A DNA stretch of 64,000 nt from Prochlorococcus sp. AG-436-M02. GTDB lineage: Bacteria; Cyanobacteriota; Cyanobacteriia; PCC-6307; Cyanobiaceae. Positions 17,739 to 26,492 of this stretch are shown one piece after another (position 1 is the first letter of the stretch; each line of letters begins with the position of its first letter). Position numbers and translations under genes: made by a program. Location: contig QCPL01000001.1 in the NCBI GenBank assembly GCA_003212515.1, positions 1 to 64,000 of the forward strand, written 5' to 3'. Below the pieces are notes generated by a model that saw only the letters and a program-made list of their open reading frames with translations, was not told the origin of the DNA and did no database searches.

Positions 17739-19799
17739 ATGGGAAACCCTCGCATTCATCCACGCACGTTAGACGCGGTTAAAGAAAAAGCGGACATAGT
17801 TGATATTGTTGGCGAGCACGTTGTTCTAAAGAAAAAAGGTAAGGAGTTTGTAGGTATATGTCCTTTTCATGATGATAGTAGGCCCTCTATGACCGTTTCT
17901 CCTGCTAAACAGTTTTACTATTGTTTTTCTTGTGGAGCAGGTGGAAATTCTATCAAGTTCCTGATGGAGCTTCAAAGGCAAAGTTTTGTGGATGTAGTGC
18001 TTGATTTGGCAAGAAAATATCAATTACCTGTTGAGACATTAGAAGGGCCCCAGCACGAACGTTTCCGTCAAGAGATTTCTCGAAGGGAAAGGATTTATAA
18101 AGTTCTTGCTCTGGCAAAAGCTTGGTTTCGTGATCAGTTGATGATCCCTTCTGGAAATAAGGCCTTTGAATATCTTATTAATACACGCCGACTAAATAGA
18201 GTAACTATTGATGCTTTTGACCTTGGTTATGCTCCTGATGGTTGGGACGGTTTGATTAATCATTTGAGTCAAGTGGAAGGAATTTCATCTGAATTACTGT
18301 TAGAGGCTGGTTTAATAATTCCACGTAAAGGACAAAATGGTTTTTATGATCGCTTTAGAAATCGTCTTATAGTCCCAATTAATGATCAGCAAGGTCGGGT
18401 TATTGGTTTTGGTGGACGAAGTTTAGATGGTGCAGAGCCAAAGTATCTTAATTCCCCTGAGACTGATGTTTTTGAAAAAGGTAAGCATCTTTTTGGTTTA
18501 GATAAAGCTGCTAAGGCTATCCGCAAAGCTGATAAAGCCGTTGTTGTTGAAGGCTATTTTGATGTCATAGCTCTACACTCTTCTGGTATTTTAAATGCTG
18601 TTGCTGCTCTAGGCACAGCCCTTAGTAGCCAACAAGTTAAACAGCTATGTCGTTGTAGCGATAGTAAACGAATTATTCTTAACTTTGATGCAGACAGCGC
18701 AGGAGTTCGTGCTGCTAACAGGGCTATCGGTGAAGTTGAACGACTTGCAATGCACGGTCAGTTAGAGCTAAGAGTTTTACAATTACCTTCTGCCAAGGAT
18801 CCAGATGAATATCTACAAGAGCACTCTCCTTTAGATTATACGACGCTTTTAGACAATGCCCCACTTTGGATTGATTGGCAAATACAACAAGTCTTAAAGG
18901 ATAGAGATCTGAAGAAAGCCGATGATTTTCAACGAGCTGTTAGCAGCTTAGTACAACTATTAGTTAAATTTCCACAATCAGCGTTGCGATCTCATTATCT
19001 ACAGAAAGTTGCTGAGCTGTTAAGTGGAGGTCAAGCCCGCCTTGCTTTGCAATTGGAGCAGGATCTTAGAAATCAAATTAAAGGACATCGTTGGCATGGC
19101 CGGTCTAGTCGATATGCTCTTCCAAATGAAGTAAGCCTAAGAGAGCGACTTGAAGCTCAAATACTTCAGCTTTATCTTCATTGTCCTCAGCATCGGGCGT
19201 CTATTCGAGTTGAGTTAAAGCAGCGAGAACTTGAAGATTTTGTTTTGCATCATCACCGATTGATTTGGATTGCTATTACTGATTTTGAAGAGAAACTTAT
19301 AGGGCCAGAATCTTTAGGATCGATTAGGCGAGGTGAAAGTAATTCTGAGAGGTTGTCAGAAATTGATCTTCCAAAAGAGCTTTTAGATCAATTTGTTGCT
19401 GATAACAATACATCCTTAAGTTCTAGCTTGGCGCGTTTGTTAGAACCTAATGAATTTCAATTAACTTTAATTGAACAACCCCTCCATCAATTAAGAGGAA
19501 CATTGGCTGTGTTAGAAAAACAGAAGTCACTTAAACGTTGCAAGCACCTTATTGAAGCCTGGAGCGGCCAAAGATTAGAAACTTTAGAGACATGTATTTC
19601 TGCACTTGTTGAGCAAGAACAAAAGAATCCCAATGAAAAATATGATATGGAAACTAAAATAGAAGAAATGTTTGAAAAATTGAATGTTGAAGCTTTGAAG
19701 TTTCAGGATTTATACTACGAGGAACGTAAACATATTGATTTTTTAGATAAGCAACGTTGTGCTATTTCTAATTCAGATAAAGAAACATTGATAGCCTGA
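17739..19799 (+). CDS. dnaG: DNA primase
   Basis: DnaG makes RNA primers at the replication fork. The 686-residue form starts at the ATG at 17739 (MGNPRIHPRTLDAVKEKAD); a TTG at 17712 would add nine residues. The CHC2 zinc site is Cys41, His44, Cys62 and Cys65 (CPFHDD... CFSCGAGG). The primase core (GYAPDGWDGLINHL, NRLIVPINDQQGRVIGFGGR) is followed by the Toprim domain (VVVEGYFDVIALHSSG near residue 267, NFDADSAG). The C-terminal 250 residues would contact DnaB. The tail is longer than in E. coli, as common in cyanobacteria. Confidence 0.96.
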   Translation: MGNPRIHPRTLDAVKEKADIVDIVGEHVVLKKKGKEFVGICPFHDDSRPSMTVSPAKQFYYCFSCGAGGNSIKFLMELQRQSFVDVVLDLARKYQLPVETLEGPQHERFRQEISRRERIYKVLALAKAWFRDQLMIPSGNKAFEYLINTRRLNRVTIDAFDLGYAPDGWDGLINHLSQVEGISSELLLEAGLIIPRKGQNGFYDRFRNRLIVPINDQQGRVIGFGGRSLDGAEPKYLNSPETDVFEKGKHLFGLDKAAKAIRKADKAVVVEGYFDVIALHSSGILNAVAALGTALSSQQVKQLCRCSDSKRIILNFDADSAGVRAANRAIGEVERLAMHGQLELRVLQLPSAKDPDEYLQEHSPLDYTTLLDNAPLWIDWQIQQVLKDRDLKKADDFQRAVSSLVQLLVKFPQSALRSHYLQKVAELLSGGQARLALQLEQDLRNQIKGHRWHGRSSRYALPNEVSLRERLEAQILQLYLHCPQHRASIRVELKQRELEDFVLHHHRLIWIAITDFEEKLIGPESLGSIRRGESNSERLSEIDLPKELLDQFVADNNTSLSSSLARLLEPNEFQLTLIEQPLHQLRGTLAVLEKQKSLKRCKHLIEAWSGQRLETLETCISALVEQEQKNPNEKYDMETKIEEMFEKLNVEALKFQDLYYEERKHIDFLDKQRCAISNSDKETLIA

Positions 19800-19839
19800 T
19801 TATTTTTATTTTTCCTGTTATAGCTTTTCCCTTTCTGTC

Positions 19840-20310
19840 TTAAAAGCAGAATGCTTTAAGCAAGGAGATTACTTTTCTTGGCCTATCTTCTAAAGCATAG
19901 GCTTCGTATTCTTTTTCTCGTTGTCCGGTTAATTTGGCGGACCCTTCCAATGCCTCAATTTTGTATAGACTCATTTTTATTGCTTTACCTTCGTGGAGCT
20001 GATTAATTGGATTTCCTCCATTGCATTCTTGGGCTATATGTACTGATTCATGTCGGATTGCTCTCCTTATCATAAGACCTGTTTTAAATGAACCCTCTGC
20101 CTTTGGACCTTTTGCGAACATATAGCCGCCATATCTTTTGGCATTGTCTGTACATATGACAATGGTGCGCTGTTCCTTTTTTAAAAATCCGAAGAATTTC
20201 TTACTTATAAGACATAGTGGTGAATTTTCTTCTACTTTGTAATTTGCTTTTTTTATTAACCTTACAATTTCTTTTTCTGGGGAATTAAGAAATAGTATAA
20301 ATTCCAACAT
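19840..20310 (-). CDS. predicted zincin-type protein with HExxH motif
   Basis: A 156-residue soluble protein. It carries RRAIRHESVHIAQECNGG around residue 86, where HESVH fits the HExxH zinc-ligand and catalytic pattern. Further downstream, REKEYEAYALED could supply a third acidic ligand as in gluzincins. No signal peptide is present, so a cytoplasmic location is likely. The N-terminal part (VRLIKKANYKVEENSPLCLI) is unrecognised. A metallopeptidase activity is inference from the motif and its surroundings. It converges on dnaG and lies downstream of umuC on the same strand, with an 82-base gap. Confidence 0.6.
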   Translation of the reverse strand: MLEFILFLNSPEKEIVRLIKKANYKVEENSPLCLISKKFFGFLKKEQRTIVICTDNAKRYGGYMFAKGPKAEGSFKTGLMIRRAIRHESVHIAQECNGGNPINQLHEGKAIKMSLYKIEALEGSAKLTGQREKEYEAYALEDRPRKVISLLKAFCF

Positions 20311-20392
20311 ATGCTTGTTGTTTAGACCTTTGGCTAGTGCTTTTTAAGGATTATATTAGCTTTTCTTTAAATAAGGTTACCCTTATTAATTC

Positions 20393-21658
20393 TCATGCTC
20401 GTACGATAGGGATATCGCTTAAGCGTGTTGTTGCCAAGGCACTTAGATAGCTTCGTCTTATTTTCCATTTTCGATTGATTCCACAGGCAGCCCAATAAAC
20501 TGTGTCGCGACCGTAACGTTTATTCAAGTTATCGATTGCTTTGATTAAGGATTCGTCTTTTGAGCCTTTTAATTCGTTTGTTGAAAGTAAATTTAGTTGA
20601 AGATAATCTGCACTTAGAAGCTTTTGCATTATTACGCCAGCTTTTATTAATAAATAATTTGGATGAAATACCTTAGTTGTTAAGCTAAGAGCAGCTCTTA
20701 GGAGAACTCTTGTATCATTGCTAGGAAGTTCTAGACGTTGTGTTGCAGATTGGCTATAAAAATTTGGCGTATAAAAACTAGTGCGAACGAAAATGGTTAT
20801 AGATGTAGCATTTTGATTGTGTTCTCGTAGTTTTTCACTTGCACGTATAGTATGAGTTGCTATTATTTCACGCAATTCCCCTATGCTATCTATAGGTCTA
20901 CTCAAGCTATTGCTAACACAAGCTTCCTTTTTTGGGATTGCTTGTGATAAGAAATTTATGCACCTGTGGCCTTTTAGTTCATCTTGTAATCGTATGCCTT
21001 TAACGCCAAACTTTTTCTTTAGCTTATTACTTGGCATGTCTCGTAGCTGTAGGGCATTGTGAATTCCATGGATATGACACCAGTGAGCAAACTTGGGGCC
21101 GACCCCCCAAACGTTTCTTACTTCGACTTGTTTAAGGAAATAATCTTGATCATTCTCAATTCCTAAATCAAATATGCCTGAACAACTTGTTATTGTTTTT
21201 GCCAAATGGTTTGCAAGCTTGGCTTGACTCTTGCTTTCGCCAATTCCAATAGCGATTGGCAAACTCAATCTTTGATATGTTATTTCGCGTAATCGACGTG
21301 CCCATGTCATTAGAATGTCATTTGAAGGACGGCTGATTTTTACAAATGCCTCATCAATTGAGTATGCCTCGATTTCTTCGCAATTCGCTTCAATGATGCT
21401 CATCAAGCGTTGACTCATATCAGCATAGAGCGTGTAGTTTGAACTTCTTATTTCAGCTCCAATTCTTTCTAATTGGTGACGTATTTTAAAATAGGGTTGC
21501 CCCATAGAGACACCCATGGCTCTTGCTTCTGCGCTACGCGCTATAACACATCCATCATTGTTTGAAAGTATTACTAAGGGACGATTTGCAATCGAAGGGT
21601 CTATGCTTTGTTCACAAGCAGCATAGAAGTTATTGCTATCTACTAGAGCGATGGGCAT
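20393..21658 (-). CDS. umuC: DNA polymerase V catalytic subunit
   Basis: A 421-residue Y-family polymerase that bypasses DNA lesions. The palm begins MPIALVDSNNFYAACEQSID, with the metal-binding Asp; next are VILSNNDGCVIARSAEARAM and IEAYSIDEAFVKI, with the catalytic Asp-Glu pair. A thumb helix-hairpin-helix (VRNVWGVGPKFAHWCHIHGI) and the little-finger domain follow. Length matches E. coli UmuC (422). It begins nine bases after umuD in one operon, under the LexA-type site at 22105-22120. Confidence 0.95.
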   Translation of the reverse strand: MPIALVDSNNFYAACEQSIDPSIANRPLVILSNNDGCVIARSAEARAMGVSMGQPYFKIRHQLERIGAEIRSSNYTLYADMSQRLMSIIEANCEEIEAYSIDEAFVKISRPSNDILMTWARRLREITYQRLSLPIAIGIGESKSQAKLANHLAKTITSCSGIFDLGIENDQDYFLKQVEVRNVWGVGPKFAHWCHIHGIHNALQLRDMPSNKLKKKFGVKGIRLQDELKGHRCINFLSQAIPKKEACVSNSLSRPIDSIGELREIIATHTIRASEKLREHNQNATSITIFVRTSFYTPNFYSQSATQRLELPSNDTRVLLRAALSLTTKVFHPNYLLIKAGVIMQKLLSADYLQLNLLSTNELKGSKDESLIKAIDNLNKRYGRDTVYWAACGINRKWKIRRSYLSALATTRLSDIPIVRA

Positions 21659-21667
21659 ATGTTTTAT

Positions 21668-22105
21668 TTATTTTTGTGTTATACGACTTAGCTTATGAAT
21701 AGAGACAGTGGCGACCCCCCAGATTTGTATGCTTTCGTAATGACTTAGGTTAATTGCTGGATAATTTGGATGCTCTGATTCTAGGTACGAAATTTTTTTT
21801 CGGTAAGTGAGCCTTTTGACTATGAAAGATCCATTGACTATAGCTACCACAACATCTCCTGGTCGTGGGGTTAGGCTTCGATCAACAACTAATAAATCTC
21901 CATCTAGGATTCCTGCATTACGCATGGATTCGCCACGGACGCGCAGGAAAAAAGTGCTTGAAGGGTGACGTATTAATTCTTCGTTTAGGTCAATGCCGGT
22001 ATCAATATAGTTCTCACCTGGTGACGGGAATCCTGCTAGTACATATTTGCTAATTAACGGAAAGGATAGATTTAGCAGAGATATTCTCACCGACCCTACT
22101 GTCAT
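21668..22105 (-). CDS. umuD: UmuD translesion polymerase accessory / self-cleaving protein
   Basis: UmuD is cleaved to UmuD' during the SOS response and then joins UmuC. The 145 residues show the LexA/UmuD architecture: an AG cleavage site in VLAGFPSPGENY, the catalytic serine in RVRGESMRNAGILDGDLLVV, and the lysine in SFIVKRLTYR. The ATG at 22105 directly abuts or overlaps a LexA-like box and has no Shine-Dalgarno sequence. A GTG five codons in (22090), preceded by AGTAGGG, is a serious alternative that gives a length still compatible with E. coli UmuD (139). Confidence 0.93.
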   Translation of the reverse strand: MTVGSVRISLLNLSFPLISKYVLAGFPSPGENYIDTGIDLNEELIRHPSSTFFLRVRGESMRNAGILDGDLLVVDRSLTPRPGDVVVAIVNGSFIVKRLTYRKKISYLESEHPNYPAINLSHYESIQIWGVATVSIHKLSRITQK

Positions 22106-22137
22106 AGTACATTTATACTAGAGCAGTAGGATCGGTG
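22088..22137. promoter_or_regulatory. LexA-like operator in a 50-bp dyad at umuD
   Basis: The core TAGTACATTTATACTA (22105-22120) is a near-perfect palindrome (TAGTAC versus TAGTAT on the opposite strand). It fits the cyanobacterial SOS box pattern AGTAC-N4-GTACT with one mismatch. Flanking arms CACCGACCCTACTG (22088-22101) and CAGTAGGATCGGTG (22124-22137) are inverted repeats of each other with one mismatch and share the same centre. On the umuD strand, TATAAAT inside the core could be a -10 element very close to the ATG. It fills the gap between rlmH and umuD. Confidence 0.75.
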
Positions 22138-22150
22138 TTGTCAAAGTGCT

Positions 22151-22588
22151 TTACCCTCTGTGATAGGGTCCACCTTTCGTTATAGTAGTTGCTCTATAAA
22201 GTTGTTCTACAAGTAGGAGTCTGGCTATTTCGTGTGGGAAAGTTAAAGGTGAAAGGCTAATGCAAGTATGAGCAGTATTTTTGATGTCAGGACAGATTCC
22301 GTTGGCGCCTCCAATGAGAAATACAACACGTTCTGAGGCGAGCTCTTGAAGGCGTTTTGAAAAAGCAAGCGAAGTAAGTGTTTCTCCTTCTTCGCAAAGA
22401 GGAATTAGTAATTCACCATTCCTAAGAGAAGATCGAATAATTTCAGCTTCTTTTGAAAGATTACTATCTCGTATTTCCGTGATTAATAGACCAGGGAGTC
22501 TTTTTACGTAGAGATTTATGCCAGTTTGTATCCATGGTTTTCGGACTTTTCCTATGGCAAGTATTCGACATCTTGAAGGGTTGATCAC
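22151..22588 (-). CDS. rlmH: 23S rRNA pseudouridine-1915 N3-methyltransferase
   Basis: A 145-residue SPOUT methyltransferase of the RlmH family, acting on the 70S ribosome. The N-terminus RCRILAIGKVRKPWIQTGIN and the middle VVFLIGGANGICPDI (glycine-rich SAM knot) are typical, as are SLSPLTFPHEIARLLLVEQL and YRATTITKGGPYHRG at the end, which is the conserved family C-terminus. It lies upstream of umuD on the same strand with a 45-base gap filled by the LexA-like dyad. Confidence 0.94.
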   Translation of the reverse strand: MINPSRCRILAIGKVRKPWIQTGINLYVKRLPGLLITEIRDSNLSKEAEIIRSSLRNGELLIPLCEEGETLTSLAFSKRLQELASERVVFLIGGANGICPDIKNTAHTCISLSPLTFPHEIARLLLVEQLYRATTITKGGPYHRG

Positions 22589-22609
22589 AGTTTTTTTAGT
22601 TGTTAGAAA

Positions 22610-22999
22610 TTAATCATCTTCTTCTTGCAATAATCTCTCAAAAGAAATATAAAGTTCATTCTGGGGGGATCTTGCGTTTGTAATTGAATTATTTGATCTG
22701 ACTGGAATTTCATTTAAATCTACCTGAGGAAAATTTTCTTCAAGAACTTTTTGCTCTAGGCTTATAGCTTCGGTTTGTCTAAGACGTTCAAGCAGATGGG
22801 CCGGAATATTGCCGTCAGGACTGGCATTTATTAGTTCACCAAAGAGTTTTTTGGGATCTTGTTCAGTTTCTATTGGGTGCAGTTTTTCTTTTAGCTGTTT
22901 ATTTTTTTTTGATGATTTTGTATTAGGCAAAGGTAGGGAACTGGGAAGTTTACGCCCTAACTCTCGTAGGCGTTCTAGGCTATGGGAATCAAAACTCAT
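22610..22999 (-). CDS. hypothetical soluble protein
   Basis: A 129-residue hydrophilic protein with two likely helical segments: MSFDSHSLERLRELGRKLPS at the N-terminus and IPAHLLERLRQTEAISLEQK in the middle. Between them are lysine-rich linkers (SSKKNKQLKEKLH), and the tail is acidic (FERLLQEEDD). It has no signal peptide, cysteine motif or known domain. It lies 21 bases upstream of rlmH, so it is probably co-transcribed with it. Confidence 0.6.
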   Translation of the reverse strand: MSFDSHSLERLRELGRKLPSSLPLPNTKSSKKNKQLKEKLHPIETEQDPKKLFGELINASPDGNIPAHLLERLRQTEAISLEQKVLEENFPQVDLNEIPVRSNNSITNARSPQNELYISFERLLQEEDD

Positions 23000-23148
23000 T
23001 GTTTTTAGTGAAATATGAATTGGATTGGAACTTGAGAAATTCTTAAATATTTATTAGTCTATTTGATATTGTTGATTGTATGAGAGAGGTTTTGCGATTT
23101 GATAGATGTATTGATTTACTAGAAAGTTGTTAAAGGAGAATATTTAAT

Positions 23149-23979
23149 ATGTTGTTTGCAGGTCATAGAGCGCGAAAACGTTATGGTCAGCATTGGCTTA
23201 AAGATGATTCTGTTTTAGAAAAGATTGTTGCAGCAGCAGATTTAAAATATTCTGATCGCGTTTTGGAAATTGGCCCTGGCCGCGGAGCTCTTACTGAAAA
23301 GTTGCTTAGATCTAGAGTTGAATTGGTTCATTGCATTGAAGTGGATTTAGATTTAATAGCCGGATTGAAAAAACGTTTCTCGAAATACTCTAAATTTACT
23401 TTGACAGAAGGCGATGCTCTCTCAGCTTCGTTAGTACCCCCAGATGGAATGCCAATAAATAAAGTTGTAGCAAATATTCCTTACAATATTACGTCACCTT
23501 TATTGGAAAGGCTTATTGGTCGCTTAGGGAATCCAATTAAAGAGCATTACCAGAAGTTGGTGTTGCTTTTGCAAAAAGAAGTTGCAGATAGAATTATATC
23601 TTTGCCTGGTCAGAGTAGCTTTAGTGCAATGAGTGTGAGACTTCAATTGTTAGCTAATTGTCGCAGTGTATGTGAAGTACCTCCAAGTTCATTTAGTCCT
23701 AAACCAAAAGTGCATTCAAAGGTCATTGTTTTAGAACCATTTGGAGTAACAGAAACTATGGGACTTGAAATTGGTAAAAAAGTCGAAGTTTTGGTTAGAA
23801 CAGCATTCTTATCTAGAAGGAAGAAACTGAAAAATACATTAATAGGTTTAATGCCTTTGAAAAATTTAGAGATGTTGGCTTATAAGCAAGATATTAGTCT
23901 TGATCAAAGGCCACAGGAAATTGCACCTAGTAAATGGGTGCAATTGGCAAAAGGTTTGCAAGAATGGGAGCGAAATTAA
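23149..23979 (+). CDS. ksgA: 16S rRNA dimethyladenosine transferase
   Basis: KsgA/RsmA dimethylates two adjacent adenines near the 3' end of 16S rRNA late in 30S assembly. At 276 residues it has the normal length. The SAM-binding motif I RVLEIGPGRGALTEKLL, the acidic IEVDLDLIAGL, and the catalytic NIPYNITSPLLERL (NLPY-type) are clear, and VRTAFLSRRKKLKNTL is typical of the C-terminal domain. An AAAGGAG ribosome binding site precedes the ATG. ispE starts six bases after the stop. Confidence 0.96.
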   Translation: MLFAGHRARKRYGQHWLKDDSVLEKIVAAADLKYSDRVLEIGPGRGALTEKLLRSRVELVHCIEVDLDLIAGLKKRFSKYSKFTLTEGDALSASLVPPDGMPINKVVANIPYNITSPLLERLIGRLGNPIKEHYQKLVLLLQKEVADRIISLPGQSSFSAMSVRLQLLANCRSVCEVPPSSFSPKPKVHSKVIVLEPFGVTETMGLEIGKKVEVLVRTAFLSRRKKLKNTLIGLMPLKNLEMLAYKQDISLDQRPQEIAPSKWVQLAKGLQEWERN

Positions 23980-23985
23980 TAAGAG

Positions 23986-24945
23986 ATGAGTATTACGGAA
24001 TCTGGTCAATTCAAAAAGTTAAGAGCACTAGCACCAGCAAAGATTAATTTGCATTTAGAGGTTCTTGGACTTCGTCAAGATGGATTTCATGAATTAGCGA
24101 TGTTAATGCAGAGCATTGATTTGTTTGATGAGATTGATTTCTTAAAAACAAATAATGCGAAAATTAATCTTACTTCTAATGATCCGACATTAAGTATAGG
24201 TGAGGATAATTTAATTGTGAGAGCAGCAAAATTGATGATTGGATTTGCAGAAGATAAGCAGTTGGGTGCACAAATTCATTTAAAAAAAAATATTCCCATT
24301 GGAGCAGGTCTAGCAGGGGGCTCTAGTGACGCAGCCGCTACAGTAATTGGCCTTAATCAACTATGGGAACTTGGTTTATCAATTGAAGAAATGGAAGGAA
24401 TAGCTGCAGAGCTTGGTTCTGATGTTCCATTTTGCTTGGAGGGTGGAACCCAGCTTTGTTTTGGTCGAGGAGAGTCTTTAGAACCTGTAAATATTGATGA
24501 TTTGGCCGCACAAATGGCGATTGTACTTGTAAAAGATCCTAAAGTAGAAGTTTCTACTCCATGGGCTTATCGACATTATAAAGAGAGAAAATATAGATCT
24601 TATTTGAAGCTTGAAAAAGATTTTCAAGCAAAACGTCAGTTATTAAGAGAGGCTGGTTGGCTGAATCCGCTAACTCCCTTAAGCCCCCCACCGTTACGTA
24701 ACGATCTCCAAGAAGTGATAGAACCCGCAATACCAGCCGTAAAAAATGCTTTAGATTTCCTATCATCTCTAGAAGGAGTGCTTTCTATCGCGATGAGTGG
24801 ATCTGGCCCAAGTTGCTTTGCTATTTTCCCTAATTTTAATTCAGCACAAATGGCATTAAATAATAATAAGAAGCGACTGGAATTATCTGGCTTAAAGGCA
24901 TGGAGTTGTTCATTTAGGACAAAAGGAGTTGATGTAAACCTGTGA
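23986..24945 (+). CDS. ispE: 4-diphosphocytidyl-2-C-methyl-D-erythritol kinase
   Basis: A GHMP kinase of the MEP isoprenoid pathway, feeding carotenoids, the chlorophyll phytyl tail and quinones. The 319 residues begin with APAKINLHLEVLGLRQDGFH, carry the ATP-binding motif IPIGAGLAGGSSDAAATVIG near residue 105, ELGSDVPFCLEGG, and the C-terminal GHMP motif SIAMSGSGPSCFAIFP. It is in an operon with ksgA upstream and overlaps the next gene by four bases (GTGA), implying translational coupling. Confidence 0.96.
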   Translation: MSITESGQFKKLRALAPAKINLHLEVLGLRQDGFHELAMLMQSIDLFDEIDFLKTNNAKINLTSNDPTLSIGEDNLIVRAAKLMIGFAEDKQLGAQIHLKKNIPIGAGLAGGSSDAAATVIGLNQLWELGLSIEEMEGIAAELGSDVPFCLEGGTQLCFGRGESLEPVNIDDLAAQMAIVLVKDPKVEVSTPWAYRHYKERKYRSYLKLEKDFQAKRQLLREAGWLNPLTPLSPPPLRNDLQEVIEPAIPAVKNALDFLSSLEGVLSIAMSGSGPSCFAIFPNFNSAQMALNNNKKRLELSGLKAWSCSFRTKGVDVNL

Positions 24946-25298
24946 CTGATCAGAATCAACATGCGCTTCATTCATCAGAAGATCAGAATGAAATAAATAC
25001 TAAAGAAAAGATTTATCAGACTTCGAGTAAGGGTCCATTAAGTTTTCTATCTGGTGCATTAACTAGTTTTTTCTTTGCATGGCTTTCTTTTCTTTTAAGT
25101 AAAAAGGTTGTTCTTTATTTTGTTTTGCATACTCCTAATTACGCATCACAGTTCGCCCAAAGCATTTCTTCAGCTATGAAAACATTGGCGATTGGAATGT
25201 GCTTCTTAGCCACCTTTACATTTGCTTTTATTGGTATAGGACTGAGTATTGTATTTGTTCGAAGTTTCTTCCAAGACAAGTCCCTTTTAGATGATTAA
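24942..25298 (+). CDS. DUF3082-like two-helix membrane protein
   Basis: A 118-residue protein with a polar N-terminus (about 30 residues, Gln/Asp/Glu-rich), then GPLSFLSGALTSFFFAWLSF starting the first transmembrane helix, a short loop, and LAIGMCFLATFTFAFIGIGL as a second helix. This fits the cyanobacterial and plastid DUF3082 family as remembered. The GTG start overlaps the ispE stop. The family has no assigned function; a thylakoid location is plausible. Confidence 0.75.
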   Translation: MTDQNQHALHSSEDQNEINTKEKIYQTSSKGPLSFLSGALTSFFFAWLSFLLSKKVVLYFVLHTPNYASQFAQSISSAMKTLAIGMCFLATFTFAFIGIGLSIVFVRSFFQDKSLLDD

Positions 25299-25345
25299 TG
25301 TTTGAATATTAATTACGTACATTTCTTTCACAAAGGGGGAGTTGG

Positions 25346-25441
25346 ATGAATCTTCATGATCTAGGATTGTTGGTTCTTTTACTATGCCCTGGAATGTTGC
25401 TATCAGTATTGATTCTTTCTACATTTGCAGCAGGTGGGTAA
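25346..25441 (+). CDS. 31-residue single-span membrane peptide
   Basis: An ATG preceded by a very strong Shine-Dalgarno sequence (AAAGGGGGA, seven bases away) opens a 31-codon frame: MNLHDLGLLVLLLCPGMLLS followed by VLILSTFAAGG. It is almost wholly one transmembrane helix. The size and design recall the smallest photosystem and NDH subunits, but the sequence matches none that I remember confidently. It is probably conserved between ispE/DUF3082 and pdhB. It is short enough to be missed by standard gene calling. Confidence 0.7.
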   Translation: MNLHDLGLLVLLLCPGMLLSVLILSTFAAGG

Positions 25442-25505
25442 CTAGGGCACACTTTGTTATAGCTTGGCTAAGTTACTCTGGATTATCCGGAACTACTTAA
25501 AAACA

Positions 25506-26489
25506 GTGGCAGGGACACTTCTCTTTAACGCTCTTCGTGAAGCCATAGATGAAGAAATGGCTAGAGACCCTCATGTATGTGTAATGGGGGAGGATGTAGG
25601 CCAATATGGCGGATCTTATAAGGTCACTAAGGATTTATACGAAAAATACGGAGAACTAAGGGTTTTAGATACTCCAATTGCTGAAAATAGTTTCACAGGA
25701 ATGGCTGTTGGTGCTGCCATGACAGGGCTTAGACCAATAGTTGAGGGTATGAATATGGGATTCCTTTTACTGGCCTTTAACCAGATCTCTAACAATATGG
25801 GGATGTTGCGTTATACAAGTGGAGGGAACTTTACTATTCCAACTGTTGTTCGTGGTCCAGGAGGTGTTGGCAGACAGCTTGGCGCGGAGCATAGTCAGAG
25901 ATTGGAAGCGTATTTCCATGCGGTCCCTGGGATAAAAATAGTCGCTTGTAGTACCCCTACTAACGCAAAAGGATTGATGAAGGCTGCGATAAGAGATAAC
26001 AATCCGGTTTTGTTTTTTGAGCATGTTCTTCTTTATAACCTCAGTGAGAAACTGCCAGATGGAGAATATGTTTGCTCTCTTGATCAAGCTGACCTAGTAA
26101 GAGAAGGGAAGGATTTAACAGTATTGACTTATTCAAGAATGCGACATCATTGTCTTAAAGCTATTGAGCAATTGGATAAAAAAGGTATTGATGTTGAATT
26201 AATTGATCTGATTAGTCTTAAACCTTTTGACATGGAAACAATTGCTAAGTCTATAAGAAAAACTCATAGAGTAGTAATTGTTGAGGAGTGCATGAAAACT
26301 GGTGGTATTGGAGCTGAACTTATTGCTTTAATTAATGAAAATTGTTTTGATGATCTTGATTGTCGTCCAATAAGGCTTTCTAGCCAAGATATTCCTACAC
26401 CTTACAACGGTCAACTTGAGAATTTAACTATAATACAGCCACATCAGATTGTTGAGATAGCTGAAAAGATGATTAATTCAGAGGTCTAA
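25506..26489 (+). CDS. pdhB: pyruvate dehydrogenase E1 component beta subunit
   Basis: PdhB pairs with PdhA to decarboxylate pyruvate with thiamine diphosphate, giving acetyl-CoA. The start is placed at the GTG at 25506 ([20 protein letters not shown]), which matches the family; an upstream TTG would add 14 unrelated residues. Conserved parts are [40 protein letters not shown] and [20 protein letters not shown]. At 327 residues it has the normal cyanobacterial length. It is followed three bases later by secD. Confidence 0.95.
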   Translation: MAGTLLFNALREAIDEEMARDPHVCVMGEDVGQYGGSYKVTKDLYEKYGELRVLDTPIAENSFTGMAVGAAMTGLRPIVEGMNMGFLLLAFNQISNNMGMLRYTSGGNFTIPTVVRGPGGVGRQLGAEHSQRLEAYFHAVPGIKIVACSTPTNAKGLMKAAIRDNNPVLFFEHVLLYNLSEKLPDGEYVCSLDQADLVREGKDLTVLTYSRMRHHCLKAIEQLDKKGIDVELIDLISLKPFDMETIAKSIRKTHRVVIVEECMKTGGIGAELIALINENCFDDLDCRPIRLSSQDIPTPYNGQLENLTIIQPHQIVEIAEKMINSEV

Positions 26490-26492
26490 TTA

